Shown here: one piece after another, positions 38,139-47,689 of the stretch
Position numbering within the stretch: position 1 is the first letter of the stretch
Layout of the letters: every line of letters begins with the position of its first letter
NCBI RefSeq assembly: GCF_039541235.1
Contig: NZ_BAABFV010000001.1
Span: 186,001-250,000, forward strand
DNA: 64,000 bases
Reading direction: 5' to 3'
From: Kangiella marina
GTDB lineage: Bacteria; Pseudomonadota; Gammaproteobacteria; Enterobacterales; Kangiellaceae
Translations under genes and position numbers: made by a program
The notes under the pieces: model-generated
What the model was told of the DNA's origin: nothing
What the model saw: the letters and a program-made list of their open reading frames with translations, nothing else
Databases searched by the model: none

Positions 38139-39419
38139 GTGAAGAAAATAATCGTCGTTGACGACAGCAGGTTTTTTTGCGCCTTAATAGAAAAACAAAT
38201 CATAGAGCAAACGCCCTATGGTGTTGTGACTTGTAGTAGTCTTGAAGAAGCTAAGATTGTCTTATCTCGTCTCGATAAAGAGTCCATACAAGCGTGTCTC
38301 ACTAGTTATCGATTAAGGGATGCGACCGAAGGTGAAGCCATTGAGCTATTTCGTTCACACAATATTCCAACCATCGTGCTTATCAGTGATGTCACGGCCA
38401 GATTAAGAAGCCGTTTCTGGCAGCTCAGAGTTATAGACTATGTGCTTAAGCATGATAAGTACGCCATTAATGAAATTATTAATACCCTTTCACGATTAGA
38501 ACGAAATCCTAATAATAAGATCGTAATCGTTGAAGACTCCAAAACATCAGCCAAAATGTTGCAGATCCTTTTGGAGGTTCACCAGTACGACGTGATGCAT
38601 TTTAATAACCCAAAACAAGCGCTCGATTACGTCAAATATCACCAAGATGTCAAAATGGTAATAACAGATTACAACATGCCAGAAATGGATGGTTGTGAGC
38701 TAACTCGACGATTGAGACGTCTTTATAGCAAACAAGAGCTTGCGATTCTGGGCATGTCAGGAGCAGGCCAAACCATCATGTCAGCCAACTTTTTAAAACA
38801 TGGCGCTGATGATTTTATCATTAAGCAGTCGTTTTTAGCCGAAGAGTTTTATTTACGAGTTAACTCCTACCTCGATCGACTGAACACCTATCAAGAGCTG
38901 GCAACCGCAGCCAGTTATGATTATTTGACCAAAATACCTAACCGTCGTCATTTCTTTGAAGTGGTAGAGGCGATGCACGAAGCGGCCATTCGGCATGAGA
39001 CACCAGTGACTTGCGCCATGATAGACATTGATAAGTTTAAGTCTGTGAATGATGAATATGGACATTCTGTTGGTGACGAGGTGTTGCGCAAAGTCGCCGA
39101 AACAATAAAGTCATCGACTAGAAAGTCCGATGTTGTTGCCCGCTTTGGAGGCGAAGAGTTTTGCATGTACATGAATGGTATGTCTGCAGAAAACGCGCAG
39201 CCCTACTTTGAAAAGTTGCGTCAAAAAATTAGTGACACCATTATTCATGTTGAAGATTATACGCTCCAAGTAACCGTCAGTATTGGCTTGAATTCAAAAC
39301 TCGAACAAGACCTCAATCAAATGCTGGAAAAAGCGGATAAAAGCTTATACGAAGCCAAAGAAACCGGCCGTAACCGCGTCATTCTAAATTCAAACTTGGC
39401 TGAGGTGAGTTGCTCATAG
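38139..39419 (+). CDS. Double-receiver GGDEF response regulator
   Basis: A 426-residue cytosolic protein: receiver 1 (1-118), receiver 2 (126-245) and GGDEF (255-420). Receiver 2 is complete, with phospho-acceptor D177 in ITDYNMPEMDG and K229. Receiver 1 keeps the acidic pair VVDDS but has S56 (LTSYRLRD) where the phospho-aspartate should be, so it is probably a pseudo-receiver. The cyclase motif is ARFGGEEF (337-341), and the inhibitory site RKSD (328-331) is present. The start is GTG with AAGGA upstream. The arrangement recalls PleD, in which one receiver is an adaptor for dimerisation. No sensor kinase gene is adjacent. Confidence 0.9.
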   Translation: MKKIIVVDDSRFFCALIEKQIIEQTPYGVVTCSSLEEAKIVLSRLDKESIQACLTSYRLRDATEGEAIELFRSHNIPTIVLISDVTARLRSRFWQLRVIDYVLKHDKYAINEIINTLSRLERNPNNKIVIVEDSKTSAKMLQILLEVHQYDVMHFNNPKQALDYVKYHQDVKMVITDYNMPEMDGCELTRRLRRLYSKQELAILGMSGAGQTIMSANFLKHGADDFIIKQSFLAEEFYLRVNSYLDRLNTYQELATAASYDYLTKIPNRRHFFEVVEAMHEAAIRHETPVTCAMIDIDKFKSVNDEYGHSVGDEVLRKVAETIKSSTRKSDVVARFGGEEFCMYMNGMSAENAQPYFEKLRQKISDTIIHVEDYTLQVTVSIGLNSKLEQDLNQMLEKADKSLYEAKETGRNRVILNSNLAEVSCS

Positions 39420-39443
39420 TTAACTGTGTAAGCACTAGAAACG

Positions 39444-39905
39444 ATGAACATAAAAGTCGATGACCTAAAAGGTCCTGAAATAGCACAGCTTCTCAATCAA
39501 CATCTAGAAGAAATGCGGGCCACCTCTCCTCCGGAAAGTAAACATGCCCTCGACCTTAACGCCCTACGCAGTAACGACATCACCTTCTGGACCCTATGGG
39601 ACAACGACAAGCTGGCAGGCTGTATTGCTTTAAAGAAACTGGATGAGAGGCATGCTGAAATAAAATCGATGCGAACAGCACCAGATTATGCTCGACGAGG
39701 CGTGGCAACGCGATTGTTAGAACACCTCATCCTTGAATCACAAAAACAGGGATATCATCGGTTAAGCTTGGAAACAGGTTCAATGCCATACTTTAACCCC
39801 GCAAGACAACTGTATCAGAAGCATGGTTTCAAACTGTGCGAGCCTTTTGCGGATTACAGGGAAGATCCGAATAGCGTTTTTATGACTAAAAGCCTCGATG
39901 ACTAA
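39444..39905 (+). CDS. GNAT acetyltransferase, YsnE-like
   Basis: A 153-residue single-domain acetyltransferase. The acetyl-CoA binding segment is IKSMRTAPDYARRGVATRLL (about 73-92), followed by YHRLSLETGSMPYFNPARQLYQKHGF, a form common in the YsnE/PA4534-like branch. The substrate is unknown. It begins 24 bp after the receiver-GGDEF gene on the same strand and may be cotranscribed. It is convergent with hrpA with only 14 bp between. Confidence 0.82.
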   Translation: MNIKVDDLKGPEIAQLLNQHLEEMRATSPPESKHALDLNALRSNDITFWTLWDNDKLAGCIALKKLDERHAEIKSMRTAPDYARRGVATRLLEHLILESQKQGYHRLSLETGSMPYFNPARQLYQKHGFKLCEPFADYREDPNSVFMTKSLDD

Positions 39906-39919
39906 AACCTTGTTTGAGA

Positions 39920-42900
39920 TTAAATATACTCTCTGTTTAGGTTATCAATAAATTTTTGTAAGCGCTTGTGTGATACTGGAAAGCGTGTCTTTTGCCCTTG
40001 AGCAAATAGCGAAATTCGATACTCCTGCAACATCCAGCCATACTCATCAACTTCAAACTGTGGAATTTTTGGATTATCTTCCAGGGCTTTCATTTCCTCG
40101 AGCCACGGTTGATACTGTTGCATCAACTGCATATCTTTAAGGGGGTTGTGCTTGATTCGCTCTAAGCGAAGATCAATCGCTTTAAGGTAGCGTTGATAAT
40201 CTCTTACATGCTCCGCACCAAAGCGATAACAAAAACCCTCTTGGAACAGAAACTCAAGTTGCTCTTTAATATCATCGTAAGCGGCTTTAAAGTTCTTCCC
40301 AAGGGCCTTCGCTTCTGTCAGACATGAGTTTCGAGCTTTTAAACTTGAAACCAAGTTATCCAGTACTTTATTGGCGTTTGGAACGATCGTTTCTTTAACC
40401 GTTGAAAGCACTTCCTGGTAAGCCTGGTTGGTATAGGGTACAGCTGTTGAAACCTGATCTTTAACCACTGACATCATGACATCGTTAATCAAGTCCTCAG
40501 GAGCGTATAAGGAGGCGCAGGCCAACATCAATTGTTGCCGGTTATGATACTTTTTCTGCAAATAAGTAAAGGTTTTACTTTCTGACAAAGCTATCAAGCG
40601 ACAGACACCACGGATATGAGTTTTTTCCGCTTGGCGCTTATTAACCACTGGGATGATTCGTACTTTATCCTGCGCGTCTTCTAACGCATGAAATACCGGA
40701 ATATCAGTACCTGCTTCTTGCATCGTACCTTCTTTGACAAATTCTTCCGGCCATTCGGTATAAGTCACATTCTTAACTTTTTTAGACGGCTTGGAGCGAA
40801 CCTTCGCGACTTTTTTAGGCTGCTCTTCTAGCGTTCGAGAACTGTAGAGTAACTTGCCCCCATCATTAACCACCTCAAAACGCATTAAAAAATGTTCAGG
40901 GAGGTTTAACTCTGACCATGCTTCCATCGGCAAAATCACACCAGTCATGGTGAACAGATGCTGGGTGATAATATCGACTAAACGCCCTTTGCTTTCCAAC
41001 ACCTTTTCATAACAAGCTTGCGCAAAAGTCGGGACTGGAACAAAATTTTTGCGGAAGCGTTTTGGCAATGAGCGTATTAAAAACTCAATCTTTTCTTCAA
41101 GAACTCCCGGAACCAAGCGCTCAAAGTCACCATCCGTAAACTGCCCTACTAACGATTGAGGCAAACGCACAGTCACCCCATCTTTTTCATGACCGGGCTC
41201 AAAGTGATATTTTAATGGCAGTTCAACACCTTTAACCTTGATCGACTCTGGATAGAGTCCTTTATCTTCTTGCTCTTGCGGTAATAACACATCGGCAGTG
41301 ATACTGATCAACTGATTATGTTTGTCAGGATTTTTCTTAAGCCAATTGTTCAGAGTCTTTACGCTATTGATATGGTCCGGAAGTTTACGCTCAAACCATT
41401 CAACGATAAGGCTTTCATCAGCCCATAAATCAGCTTGACGTGCTTTCGCGACTTCTTGCTCGACCTCTTGTTTGACTTGAACATTGTGCCTGTGAAACGG
41501 TTGCTTCGAATCAAGATCTTGCCTGACTAGCGCGTGAAGAATAAACAGCTCACGGCACAACTCAGGCTCAATAGCGCTATAGTTAACGGTGCGATTGGTA
41601 ACGATTTTAAGGCCAAGAAGTGTCTGCTGCATTTCAGCAACAACGGCTCCCCGGTTTTTACTCCAGTGCGGATCATAATAATGCGTTTTAATTAAATGAC
41701 TGGCTAAGTGCTCTAACCAATTTGGTTCAATAGCTGAAGTCATTCGCGCATACGGCTGAGTCGTCTCGACAATCTCAAAAGTCATCAACCAAGCCGGCTG
41801 TTTCTTAAAGTTAGTCGACTGTGGATGCACCATAAATTTACTCTGGCGTGTTCCCTGATACCCTTTCTCGATATCTTTCTGTCCAATAAAACTCAATAGT
41901 CCGCTGAGCAATACCTGATGAAGGTTTTGGTAAAAAACAGGGTCATTCTGATCAAACTCCGCCGTTTGCCAGTCTTTTGGCCCTATTTTATTCTGACCAT
42001 GTTTAGTCTGCTGTTGCACCAAACTTTTTAACTGGCGATAAGTACTTTTCCACTCACGATACGCATTAAAGTTGATTAACTCTTCGCCACAATAACGCCG
42101 GAACTGGCTATTGCTTAATTCCGCTTGCTGCTGATGCAGGTAGTTCCACAAGTTAATAATAGCGATAAAGTCTGACGTTTTATGGCTATATCTCGCATGC
42201 TTTTGTTGAGCTTGCTCTTTCTTGTCAAAGGGCCATTCACGAGGGTCTTTAACGGATAAAAATGCCGCCAATACCAAAGCGTAGTTTAGGAAATTTTTTT
42301 CCTGCCCCGCCAACAAAATACGAGCTAATCTAGGCTCTATCGGCAGACGAGCCATTTGGCGGCCAATTGAAGTCAGCTCCTTATCGCCGCCAATTGCCTG
42401 CAACTCATTCAACAACGTTAAACCATCACTGACCTGACGATCAGCGGGCGGATCGATAAACGGAAACGCGTCAATATCACCCAACTTTAGCTGCTTCATT
42501 TGTAAAATAACTGCCGCTAAATTGGTTCTTAAAATCTCAGCGTCGGTAAACTCTTGGCGGTCATTAAAATCTTCTTCACTGTACAAACGAATACAAATAC
42601 CTTCAGCAACCCGGCCGCAGCGTCCTTTTCTTTGGTTAGCGCTTGCTTGTGACACCTTTTCAATCGGTAAGCGCTGAATTTTACTGCGAACGGAATAGCG
42701 ACTCATGCGTGCAAGGCCAGGGTCAATCACATAGCGGATGCCCGGTACCGTGATCGAGGTCTCAGCAACATTAGTCGCAAGCACGATACGGCGCTTGCCA
42801 CCAGAAGGCCGGAAAATCCGCTCCTGCTCAGACATGGATAGTCGCGCATAGAGCGGTAACACCTCACAGTTTTTAAACGCTTCTTTACGAAGATGTTTTG

Positions 42901-43810
42901 CTGTGTCTCGAATATCCGCTTCACCCGGTAAGAAAATCAAAATATCACCGGGTCCATGAGCCATGATTTCCTCTACAGCATGACCGATGTGATCCGTTTG
43001 CGGTAAGGGGTTTTCTTCATCGTTTGGACGATACCAGACATCAACAGGGTACGTTCTACCGCTAATCTCCAACACAGGAGCAGGCCTACCATCAAGTTTA
43101 AAGTGCTCAGAAAACCGCTGAACATCGATTGTTGCCGAAGTAATAATGATTTTAAGATCGGACCGCTTAGCCACTAATCGCTTTAAGTAGCCCAGCAAAA
43201 AATCAATATTAAGGCTTCGCTCGTGCGCCTCATCAATGATGATGGCGTTATATTGTAGTAACAAAGGATCGTGGATGATTTCATTCAACAAGACACCGTC
43301 AGTCATGACTTTTACCGGTGTCACAGCATTGGTTTGATCATTAAACCGAATGTTGTAACCAATGACTTGACCGATATCGCTTTTCAGCTCTTCCGCAATC
43401 CGTCTCGACACGCTGGTCGCGGCAACGCGTCGTGGCTGGGTATGGCCAATGCGGCCTCTGCGCCCCAACCCCAGCTCTAAACATATTTTCGGCAGCTGAG
43501 TGGTTTTACCGGAGCCAGTTTCCCCCGCAATGACGACTATCTGATGCTCTTTAATTAACTGGGCAACTTTGTCTCGCGACTGTGAAACCGGTAATGCATC
43601 TTCATACTCAATAACCTGCGGAATGATCGCGTGACGCTGGCTTACTATTTTGGATGAATCGTGCAGCAAGCGCTCCAGCTTGCCCTCAAGTTTGGTCGCA
43701 GGCAAGTTCTGTTGAGTACGCTTTTTGATGGCTTGTTGGAGGTTTTTAATAGCCGAAAGATCGCTCAATAAGCAATCCTTCAGATCAATAGCCGAATTCG
43801 GTTTAGACAT
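39920..43810 (-). CDS. hrpA: ATP-dependent RNA helicase HrpA
   Basis: A DEAH-box helicase of 1296 residues (E. coli HrpA 1300), linked to mRNA processing and to rescue of stalled or collided ribosomes in E. coli. Motif I is GETGSGKTT at 96-104, motif II DEAH at 193-196, motif III SAT, and motif VI QRKGRCGR. The helicase core is followed by HA2, OB and the long C-terminal DUF3418-type region that separates HrpA from the shorter HrpB. It is likely monocistronic or coexpressed with the upstream serine hydrolase gene, 17 bp away. Confidence 0.95.
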   Translation of the reverse strand: MSKPNSAIDLKDCLLSDLSAIKNLQQAIKKRTQQNLPATKLEGKLERLLHDSSKIVSQRHAIIPQVIEYEDALPVSQSRDKVAQLIKEHQIVVIAGETGSGKTTQLPKICLELGLGRRGRIGHTQPRRVAATSVSRRIAEELKSDIGQVIGYNIRFNDQTNAVTPVKVMTDGVLLNEIIHDPLLLQYNAIIIDEAHERSLNIDFLLGYLKRLVAKRSDLKIIITSATIDVQRFSEHFKLDGRPAPVLEISGRTYPVDVWYRPNDEENPLPQTDHIGHAVEEIMAHGPGDILIFLPGEADIRDTAKHLRKEAFKNCEVLPLYARLSMSEQERIFRPSGGKRRIVLATNVAETSITVPGIRYVIDPGLARMSRYSVRSKIQRLPIEKVSQASANQRKGRCGRVAEGICIRLYSEEDFNDRQEFTDAEILRTNLAAVILQMKQLKLGDIDAFPFIDPPADRQVSDGLTLLNELQAIGGDKELTSIGRQMARLPIEPRLARILLAGQEKNFLNYALVLAAFLSVKDPREWPFDKKEQAQQKHARYSHKTSDFIAIINLWNYLHQQQAELSNSQFRRYCGEELINFNAYREWKSTYRQLKSLVQQQTKHGQNKIGPKDWQTAEFDQNDPVFYQNLHQVLLSGLLSFIGQKDIEKGYQGTRQSKFMVHPQSTNFKKQPAWLMTFEIVETTQPYARMTSAIEPNWLEHLASHLIKTHYYDPHWSKNRGAVVAEMQQTLLGLKIVTNRTVNYSAIEPELCRELFILHALVRQDLDSKQPFHRHNVQVKQEVEQEVAKARQADLWADESLIVEWFERKLPDHINSVKTLNNWLKKNPDKHNQLISITADVLLPQEQEDKGLYPESIKVKGVELPLKYHFEPGHEKDGVTVRLPQSLVGQFTDGDFERLVPGVLEEKIEFLIRSLPKRFRKNFVPVPTFAQACYEKVLESKGRLVDIITQHLFTMTGVILPMEAWSELNLPEHFLMRFEVVNDGGKLLYSSRTLEEQPKKVAKVRSKPSKKVKNVTYTEWPEEFVKEGTMQEAGTDIPVFHALEDAQDKVRIIPVVNKRQAEKTHIRGVCRLIALSESKTFTYLQKKYHNRQQLMLACASLYAPEDLINDVMMSVVKDQVSTAVPYTNQAYQEVLSTVKETIVPNANKVLDNLVSSLKARNSCLTEAKALGKNFKAAYDDIKEQLEFLFQEGFCYRFGAEHVRDYQRYLKAIDLRLERIKHNPLKDMQLMQQYQPWLEEMKALEDNPKIPQFEVDEYGWMLQEYRISLFAQGQKTRFPVSHKRLQKFIDNLNREYI

Positions 43811-43827
43811 AAAGTGAGTATATCGTA

Positions 43828-44700
43828 TTAGTTGGTTGTCGAGTCCCAGAAGGCGTCTACAGCCCGAAGTTCGCCGAGATAATCAGCCACAGGACGGTAA
43901 AAGTCTTTATCCTCCCAGTAGCCCGTATGGCACGCAGGATTCCATGAAGTAGCAGCACTACCAACGTTAATTTCGAAGTCCTCCGTCACCACATCGCTGT
44001 AGGACTCGCTGATATTTTTCATGGGATAAGCCACGACGTCGTCTTTATCGTAAAAGTTGAGCCATTTGGCATGTTCAATCAACGCAGGATTCAGTTCCGC
44101 CCCCACTTTATTGATGGGGCTGGGTAAACGCTCGGTTAAGCTGTCATAAATGGCCAAAGGACTTCCGCAAGTGATTAAACCCGCAAGCGTTCGAAAACTC
44201 TCAACATGGCTCAGCTGACTGAACTTATCAGAACCTTTAGCTTGATTGATGTCTTGGATATAGTGGGACATGATGACAGAGCCGAATGAGTGCGCCAGCA
44301 ATACAACCGGCGTCGAGTCAGGATTGACATGCCTGTGAGTCGCCAACTTTTTCATGCTCTGCCCTATCCGCTCATGAATCGCTTGATACAAGCCGCTCTC
44401 AGAATCACGATCATACGCAAGCCCCAGATTCATATAGTCGATAAACAACTGTCTCATCGAGGTATAAGTTAACTCATTGCGGTAGTCGAGTCTCTGCAAC
44501 AAATCATCATTGATCTGCTGCAACAAGTCGCCCCAATAGATCTCATGAAATAACAAATCATCTTCGCGACGGTGCTTAGCATCCCCTCTTAGTCTTTCTC
44601 CCTTGAGATAGCGCTCGACCACACGGTGCTTAAATTCCGTAGAATAATGCTTATCTTCCGAGCCAATACCGTGGATTATTGCCACCGCTATACGCTTCAT
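43828..44700 (-). CDS. Alpha/beta-hydrolase-like serine hydrolase
   Basis: A 290-residue protein with a lipase-like oxyanion strand at the start (VAIIHGIGSEDKHYS) and a nucleophile elbow LLAHSFGSVI (consensus G/AHSxG, serine near 137). A later CGSPLAIYD and a C-terminal HTGYWED segment, with a possible catalytic histidine, fit an alpha/beta fold. No signal peptide is present. The specific substrate is unknown; the family contains putative lipases and esterases. It is divergent from fadE, so a link with lipid use is possible but speculative. Confidence 0.7.
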   Translation of the reverse strand: MKRIAVAIIHGIGSEDKHYSTEFKHRVVERYLKGERLRGDAKHRREDDLLFHEIYWGDLLQQINDDLLQRLDYRNELTYTSMRQLFIDYMNLGLAYDRDSESGLYQAIHERIGQSMKKLATHRHVNPDSTPVVLLAHSFGSVIMSHYIQDINQAKGSDKFSQLSHVESFRTLAGLITCGSPLAIYDSLTERLPSPINKVGAELNPALIEHAKWLNFYDKDDVVAYPMKNISESYSDVVTEDFEINVGSAATSWNPACHTGYWEDKDFYRPVADYLGELRAVDAFWDSTTN

Positions 44701-44781
44701 CTATCCGTTACCCCATAAACCTTAACAAAACCCTGATATACTCTAATAAATAGCCAAGCACATCAAGTCTTTACGGCACAT

Positions 44782-44834
44782 TTGTATCATTTGCTTTCCG
44801 CCGTCATAATTCGCTTCAACTGGTACGAGCAGTT
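44782..44834 (+). promoter_or_regulatory. fadE promoter with FadR-like operator
   Basis: TTGTAT (44782-44787), 17-bp spacer and CATAAT (44805-44810) form a plausible promoter. Immediately downstream, AACTGGTACGAGCAGTT (44818-44834) matches the E. coli FadR operator consensus AACTGGTCNGACCAGTT except at two positions. The site would overlap the transcription start, suiting repression that is lifted by long-chain acyl-CoA. Confidence 0.7.
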
Positions 44835-44873
44835 ATGTTAGACTGGTATAAGTTAAATATTAAAGGGGTTGCT

Positions 44874-47288
44874 ATGTTAACAATAATATTACTTCTGGCC
44901 TTGATGGGTGCACTTTACCATCGAGCAAGCCTTAAAGTCACAAGCCTAGTATTGGCAGCGATTTTAGTGGCTTGGAGCGCTTATGACGGTATTCCATACG
45001 TACACTGGATTCTCTTCTTGGCCATTTTCGTGCCACTGAATCTAACCTTTGTGCGTCGCAAACTTTCAGCAAGACTGCTGGATGTCTTTAAAGGCATCAT
45101 GCCGCGTATCTCTGATACAGAGCAAGAAGCGCTGGATGCGGGCACAGTATGGTGGGAAGCTGAAATGTTTGGCGGTAAGCCAAACTGGAAACGATTCCAT
45201 AACTTCCAGAAAGCAACGCTATCCAAGGAAGAGCAAGAGTTTATCGAGGGGCCTCTTGAGGAACTGTGCAGCATGATTAATGACTGGCAGATTACTCATA
45301 TCGACCGCGACCTGCCGCCTGAAGTTTGGAACTTCATTAAAGAGAAAGGTTTCTTTAGCTTTATTATTCCAAAAGAATACGGTGGTTTAGGCTTTTCGTC
45401 TTACGCCCAGTCTCGTGTATTAACCAAGATCAACTCGCTAAGCGCAACCGCAGGCAGTATCGTTTCAGTACCTAACTCGCTTGGCCCAGCTGAACTGTTA
45501 ATGCACTACGGTACGCAAGAACAGCGCGATCATTATTTGCCGCGTTTAGCCAAGGGTGAAGACGTTCCTTGTTTCGCCTTAACAGCGATTGAAGCCGGTT
45601 CTGACGCTGGCGGCATTCCTGATAAAGGTGTGATCTGTAAAGGTCAATGGAACGGCAAAGAAGTTGTGGGTATGAAGTTAACTTGGAACAAGCGTTATAT
45701 CACGCTAGCCCCAGTCGCCTCATTGCTCGGTTTAGCTTTTAAGCTGTATGACCCTGAAGGTTTACTCGGCGACAAAGAAGATTTAGGCATTACCTGTGCC
45801 TTAATCCCAACCGATACGGATGGCGTTGAAATCGGACGTCGCCACTATCCTTTAAGCACACCATTCCAAAATGGCCCGACAACCGGCAAAGATGTTTTTG
45901 TACCATTAGATTACATCATCGGTGGCCCTGACAATGCAGGCAAAGGGTGGAGAATGTTGGTCGACTGCCTATCAGCAGGTCGAGCAATTTCATTACCATC
46001 TAGTGCCAATGGCGGCGTCAAAATGGCCTCTTATACCACAGGCGCTTACGCACGTATTCGTCGACAGTTCAACGTGCCAGTGGGATATATGGAAGGCGTG
46101 ATGGAAGCCTTGGCTCGTATCGCGGGCAAAACCTATATGGTTGACTCCATGTTAACCTTTACTGCGTCGGGTATCGATAGTGGTGAAAAGCCATCGGTCG
46201 CATCAGCTATCGTAAAGTGCCACACCACTGCCCTTGCCCGTGATGTTGCTTGCGATGGTATGGATGTGCATGGCGGTAAAGCCGTGATGATGGGGCCGAA
46301 AAACTACATGGCTCGTGCCTACCAAGGCGCGCCAATCTCCATTACGGTTGAAGGTGCGAATATCCTAACCCGAAGCTTAATTATCTATGGTCAGGGCTCA
46401 ATCCGATGCCACCCTTATGTGTTAAAAGAAATTCAAGCAACACAAAACGAAAACCGCAAAGAAGCGATAAAGGACTTTGATAAGGCCTTATTCAGCCACG
46501 TCGGTTTCGCCATGAGTAATAAGATTCGTACGTTCTGGTTAGGCTTAACCGCAAGCTTGTTGGTTAAAAAACCGCAATCAGATTTCACCGGTCGTTACTA
46601 TCAGCGCATCACTCGTTTTTCCAGCGCACTAGCGTTCCTGTCAGACGTCACCATGGGTGTCTTAGGCGGAGAACTTAAACGTCGCGAAATGATCTCAGGC
46701 CGCCTAGGCGACATGCTGAGCAATCTTTATATCGCTTCGTCGGTCTTAAAGATGTACCACGACAAAGGACGCCCTGAGCACGATAAAGAAATTGTTCAGT
46801 GGTCGTTAGAACACTGCCTGTACGAAACACAAATGGCGGCAGACGGTGTGTTGAAAAACTTCCCGATCGGCTGGCTAGGAAAAGCGCTTCGTATCGTCGT
46901 GTTCCCGCTTGGCTTACCATTGTCGCCACCGTCGGACAAACTCAGTCGCAAGCTTGCTCGTCAGCTACAAGAGCCACAAGCAATGCGCGAAGAGTTAACT
47001 CACGGCGCTTTCAAGTCTGAATCCGAAGGCAGCAACCTGTATAAAGTCGACAAAGCACTTCGCCTACAGCTTGAAATGGAGCCTATTGTTAAGAAATTCT
47101 CACAAGCACTCGGTAAACGTGCCGGTAATCACCAAGTCGTGCCATTCGCCAAAGAAGCGCTCGACGCAGGCCACATTACCCAAGACGAATACCAATTAGT
47201 GTTAGATGCAGAAGAAGCTCGACTCGAAGTTATTAATGTCGACGACTTCGCCCCAGAAGAAATGAAGCATCACTTGTCGGAGAACTAA
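44874..47288 (+). CDS. fadE: Acyl-CoA dehydrogenase FadE
   Basis: The first dehydrogenation of fatty-acid beta-oxidation. ATG 44874 with AAAGGGG upstream gives 804 residues (E. coli FadE 814); the frame extends 39 bp further to 44835 but overlaps the FadR-like site. An N-terminal hydrophobic region (about 1-60) suggests membrane association, as in E. coli. The FAD-dependent core spans about 100-500, with EYGGLGFSSYAQSRVL, CFALTAIEAGSDAG and VDCLSAGRAISLPS, and a large C-terminal FadE-specific domain follows. Divergent from the serine hydrolase; followed by a terminator 120 bp downstream. Confidence 0.94.
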   Translation: MLTIILLLALMGALYHRASLKVTSLVLAAILVAWSAYDGIPYVHWILFLAIFVPLNLTFVRRKLSARLLDVFKGIMPRISDTEQEALDAGTVWWEAEMFGGKPNWKRFHNFQKATLSKEEQEFIEGPLEELCSMINDWQITHIDRDLPPEVWNFIKEKGFFSFIIPKEYGGLGFSSYAQSRVLTKINSLSATAGSIVSVPNSLGPAELLMHYGTQEQRDHYLPRLAKGEDVPCFALTAIEAGSDAGGIPDKGVICKGQWNGKEVVGMKLTWNKRYITLAPVASLLGLAFKLYDPEGLLGDKEDLGITCALIPTDTDGVEIGRRHYPLSTPFQNGPTTGKDVFVPLDYIIGGPDNAGKGWRMLVDCLSAGRAISLPSSANGGVKMASYTTGAYARIRRQFNVPVGYMEGVMEALARIAGKTYMVDSMLTFTASGIDSGEKPSVASAIVKCHTTALARDVACDGMDVHGGKAVMMGPKNYMARAYQGAPISITVEGANILTRSLIIYGQGSIRCHPYVLKEIQATQNENRKEAIKDFDKALFSHVGFAMSNKIRTFWLGLTASLLVKKPQSDFTGRYYQRITRFSSALAFLSDVTMGVLGGELKRREMISGRLGDMLSNLYIASSVLKMYHDKGRPEHDKEIVQWSLEHCLYETQMAADGVLKNFPIGWLGKALRIVVFPLGLPLSPPSDKLSRKLARQLQEPQAMREELTHGAFKSESEGSNLYKVDKALRLQLEMEPIVKKFSQALGKRAGNHQVVPFAKEALDAGHITQDEYQLVLDAEEARLEVINVDDFAPEEMKHHLSEN

Positions 47289-47299
47289 AGTAATACCCG

Positions 47300-47321
47300 C
47301 GGTGGGCTAAGCTAAGCCCAC
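47300..47321. repeat. GGTGGGCT hairpin
   Basis: GGTGGGCT (47300-47307), 6-nt loop, AGCCCACC (47314-47321), 12 bp after the fadE stop. No T-run follows. REP-like in appearance. Confidence 0.6.
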
Positions 47322-47340
47322 CCTACTGACTTGTACGATC

Positions 47341-47400
47341 GTCATTCCCACGGAAGTGGGAATCTTGATATCAACAGATCCCCGCCTTCGCGGGGATGAC
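47341..47400. repeat. Double-hairpin GTCATTCCC...GGGATGAC element
   Basis: A 60-bp element bounded by GTCAT and ATGAC. It contains ATTCCCAC/GTGGGAAT (47344-47351, 47356-47363) and ATCCCCGC/GCGGGGAT (47378-47385, 47390-47397), each with a 4-nt loop. The architecture matches a widespread class of bacterial REP-doublet sequences; a single-hairpin relative occurs at 11598-11628. Confidence 0.75.
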
Positions 47401-47405
47401 ATAGT

Positions 47406-47438
47406 TGCCGTTTACTGAAAAGTAAGCGGCATTTTTTT
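47406..47438 (+). terminator. Rho-independent terminator of fadE
   Basis: TGCCGTTTACT (47406-47416), loop GAAA, AGTAAGCGGCA (47421-47431, one G-U pair), then seven T (47432-47438). Confidence 0.92.
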
Positions 47439-47474
47439 ATTCATTAATCCTTTAACCATGATTTTCGATTGTCA

Positions 47475-47680
47475 TCGAGTCCCTTTTCTTATCTGGCTAA
47501 GAAAAGGAACCAAAAGAATGCCACCCCGTCGTTAGGCCTTTCAGGCTTCCTTCGCTCCCAAAAGTTACTGACGCGCCGTCAAACTCAACATCCTGTTTCG
47601 TTTTGACTAAATTTGGCTGTCCTTGCCAAATTTGCGCTATAACTTTTTATCACTCAGCTAACTCCAAGGGGAAATAATAA
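47475..47680 (+). repeat. Hairpin-headed intergenic repeat, copy B
   Basis: CCTTTTCTTA (47482-47491) pairs with TAAGAAAAGG (47498-47507), followed by AACCAAAAGAATGCCACCCC, GTTAGGCC, an AAATTTGGC...GCCAAATTT dyad and the end CAGCTAACTCCAAGGGG. The motif order matches copy A at 11285-11540. Confidence 0.75.
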
Positions 47681-47689
47681 ACTTTCAGG

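Noticed and set aside
44835-44873. N-terminal extension of fadE
   Set aside because: It begins right next to the FadR-like operator and lacks a ribosome site; ATG 44874 has AAAGGGG at good spacing.
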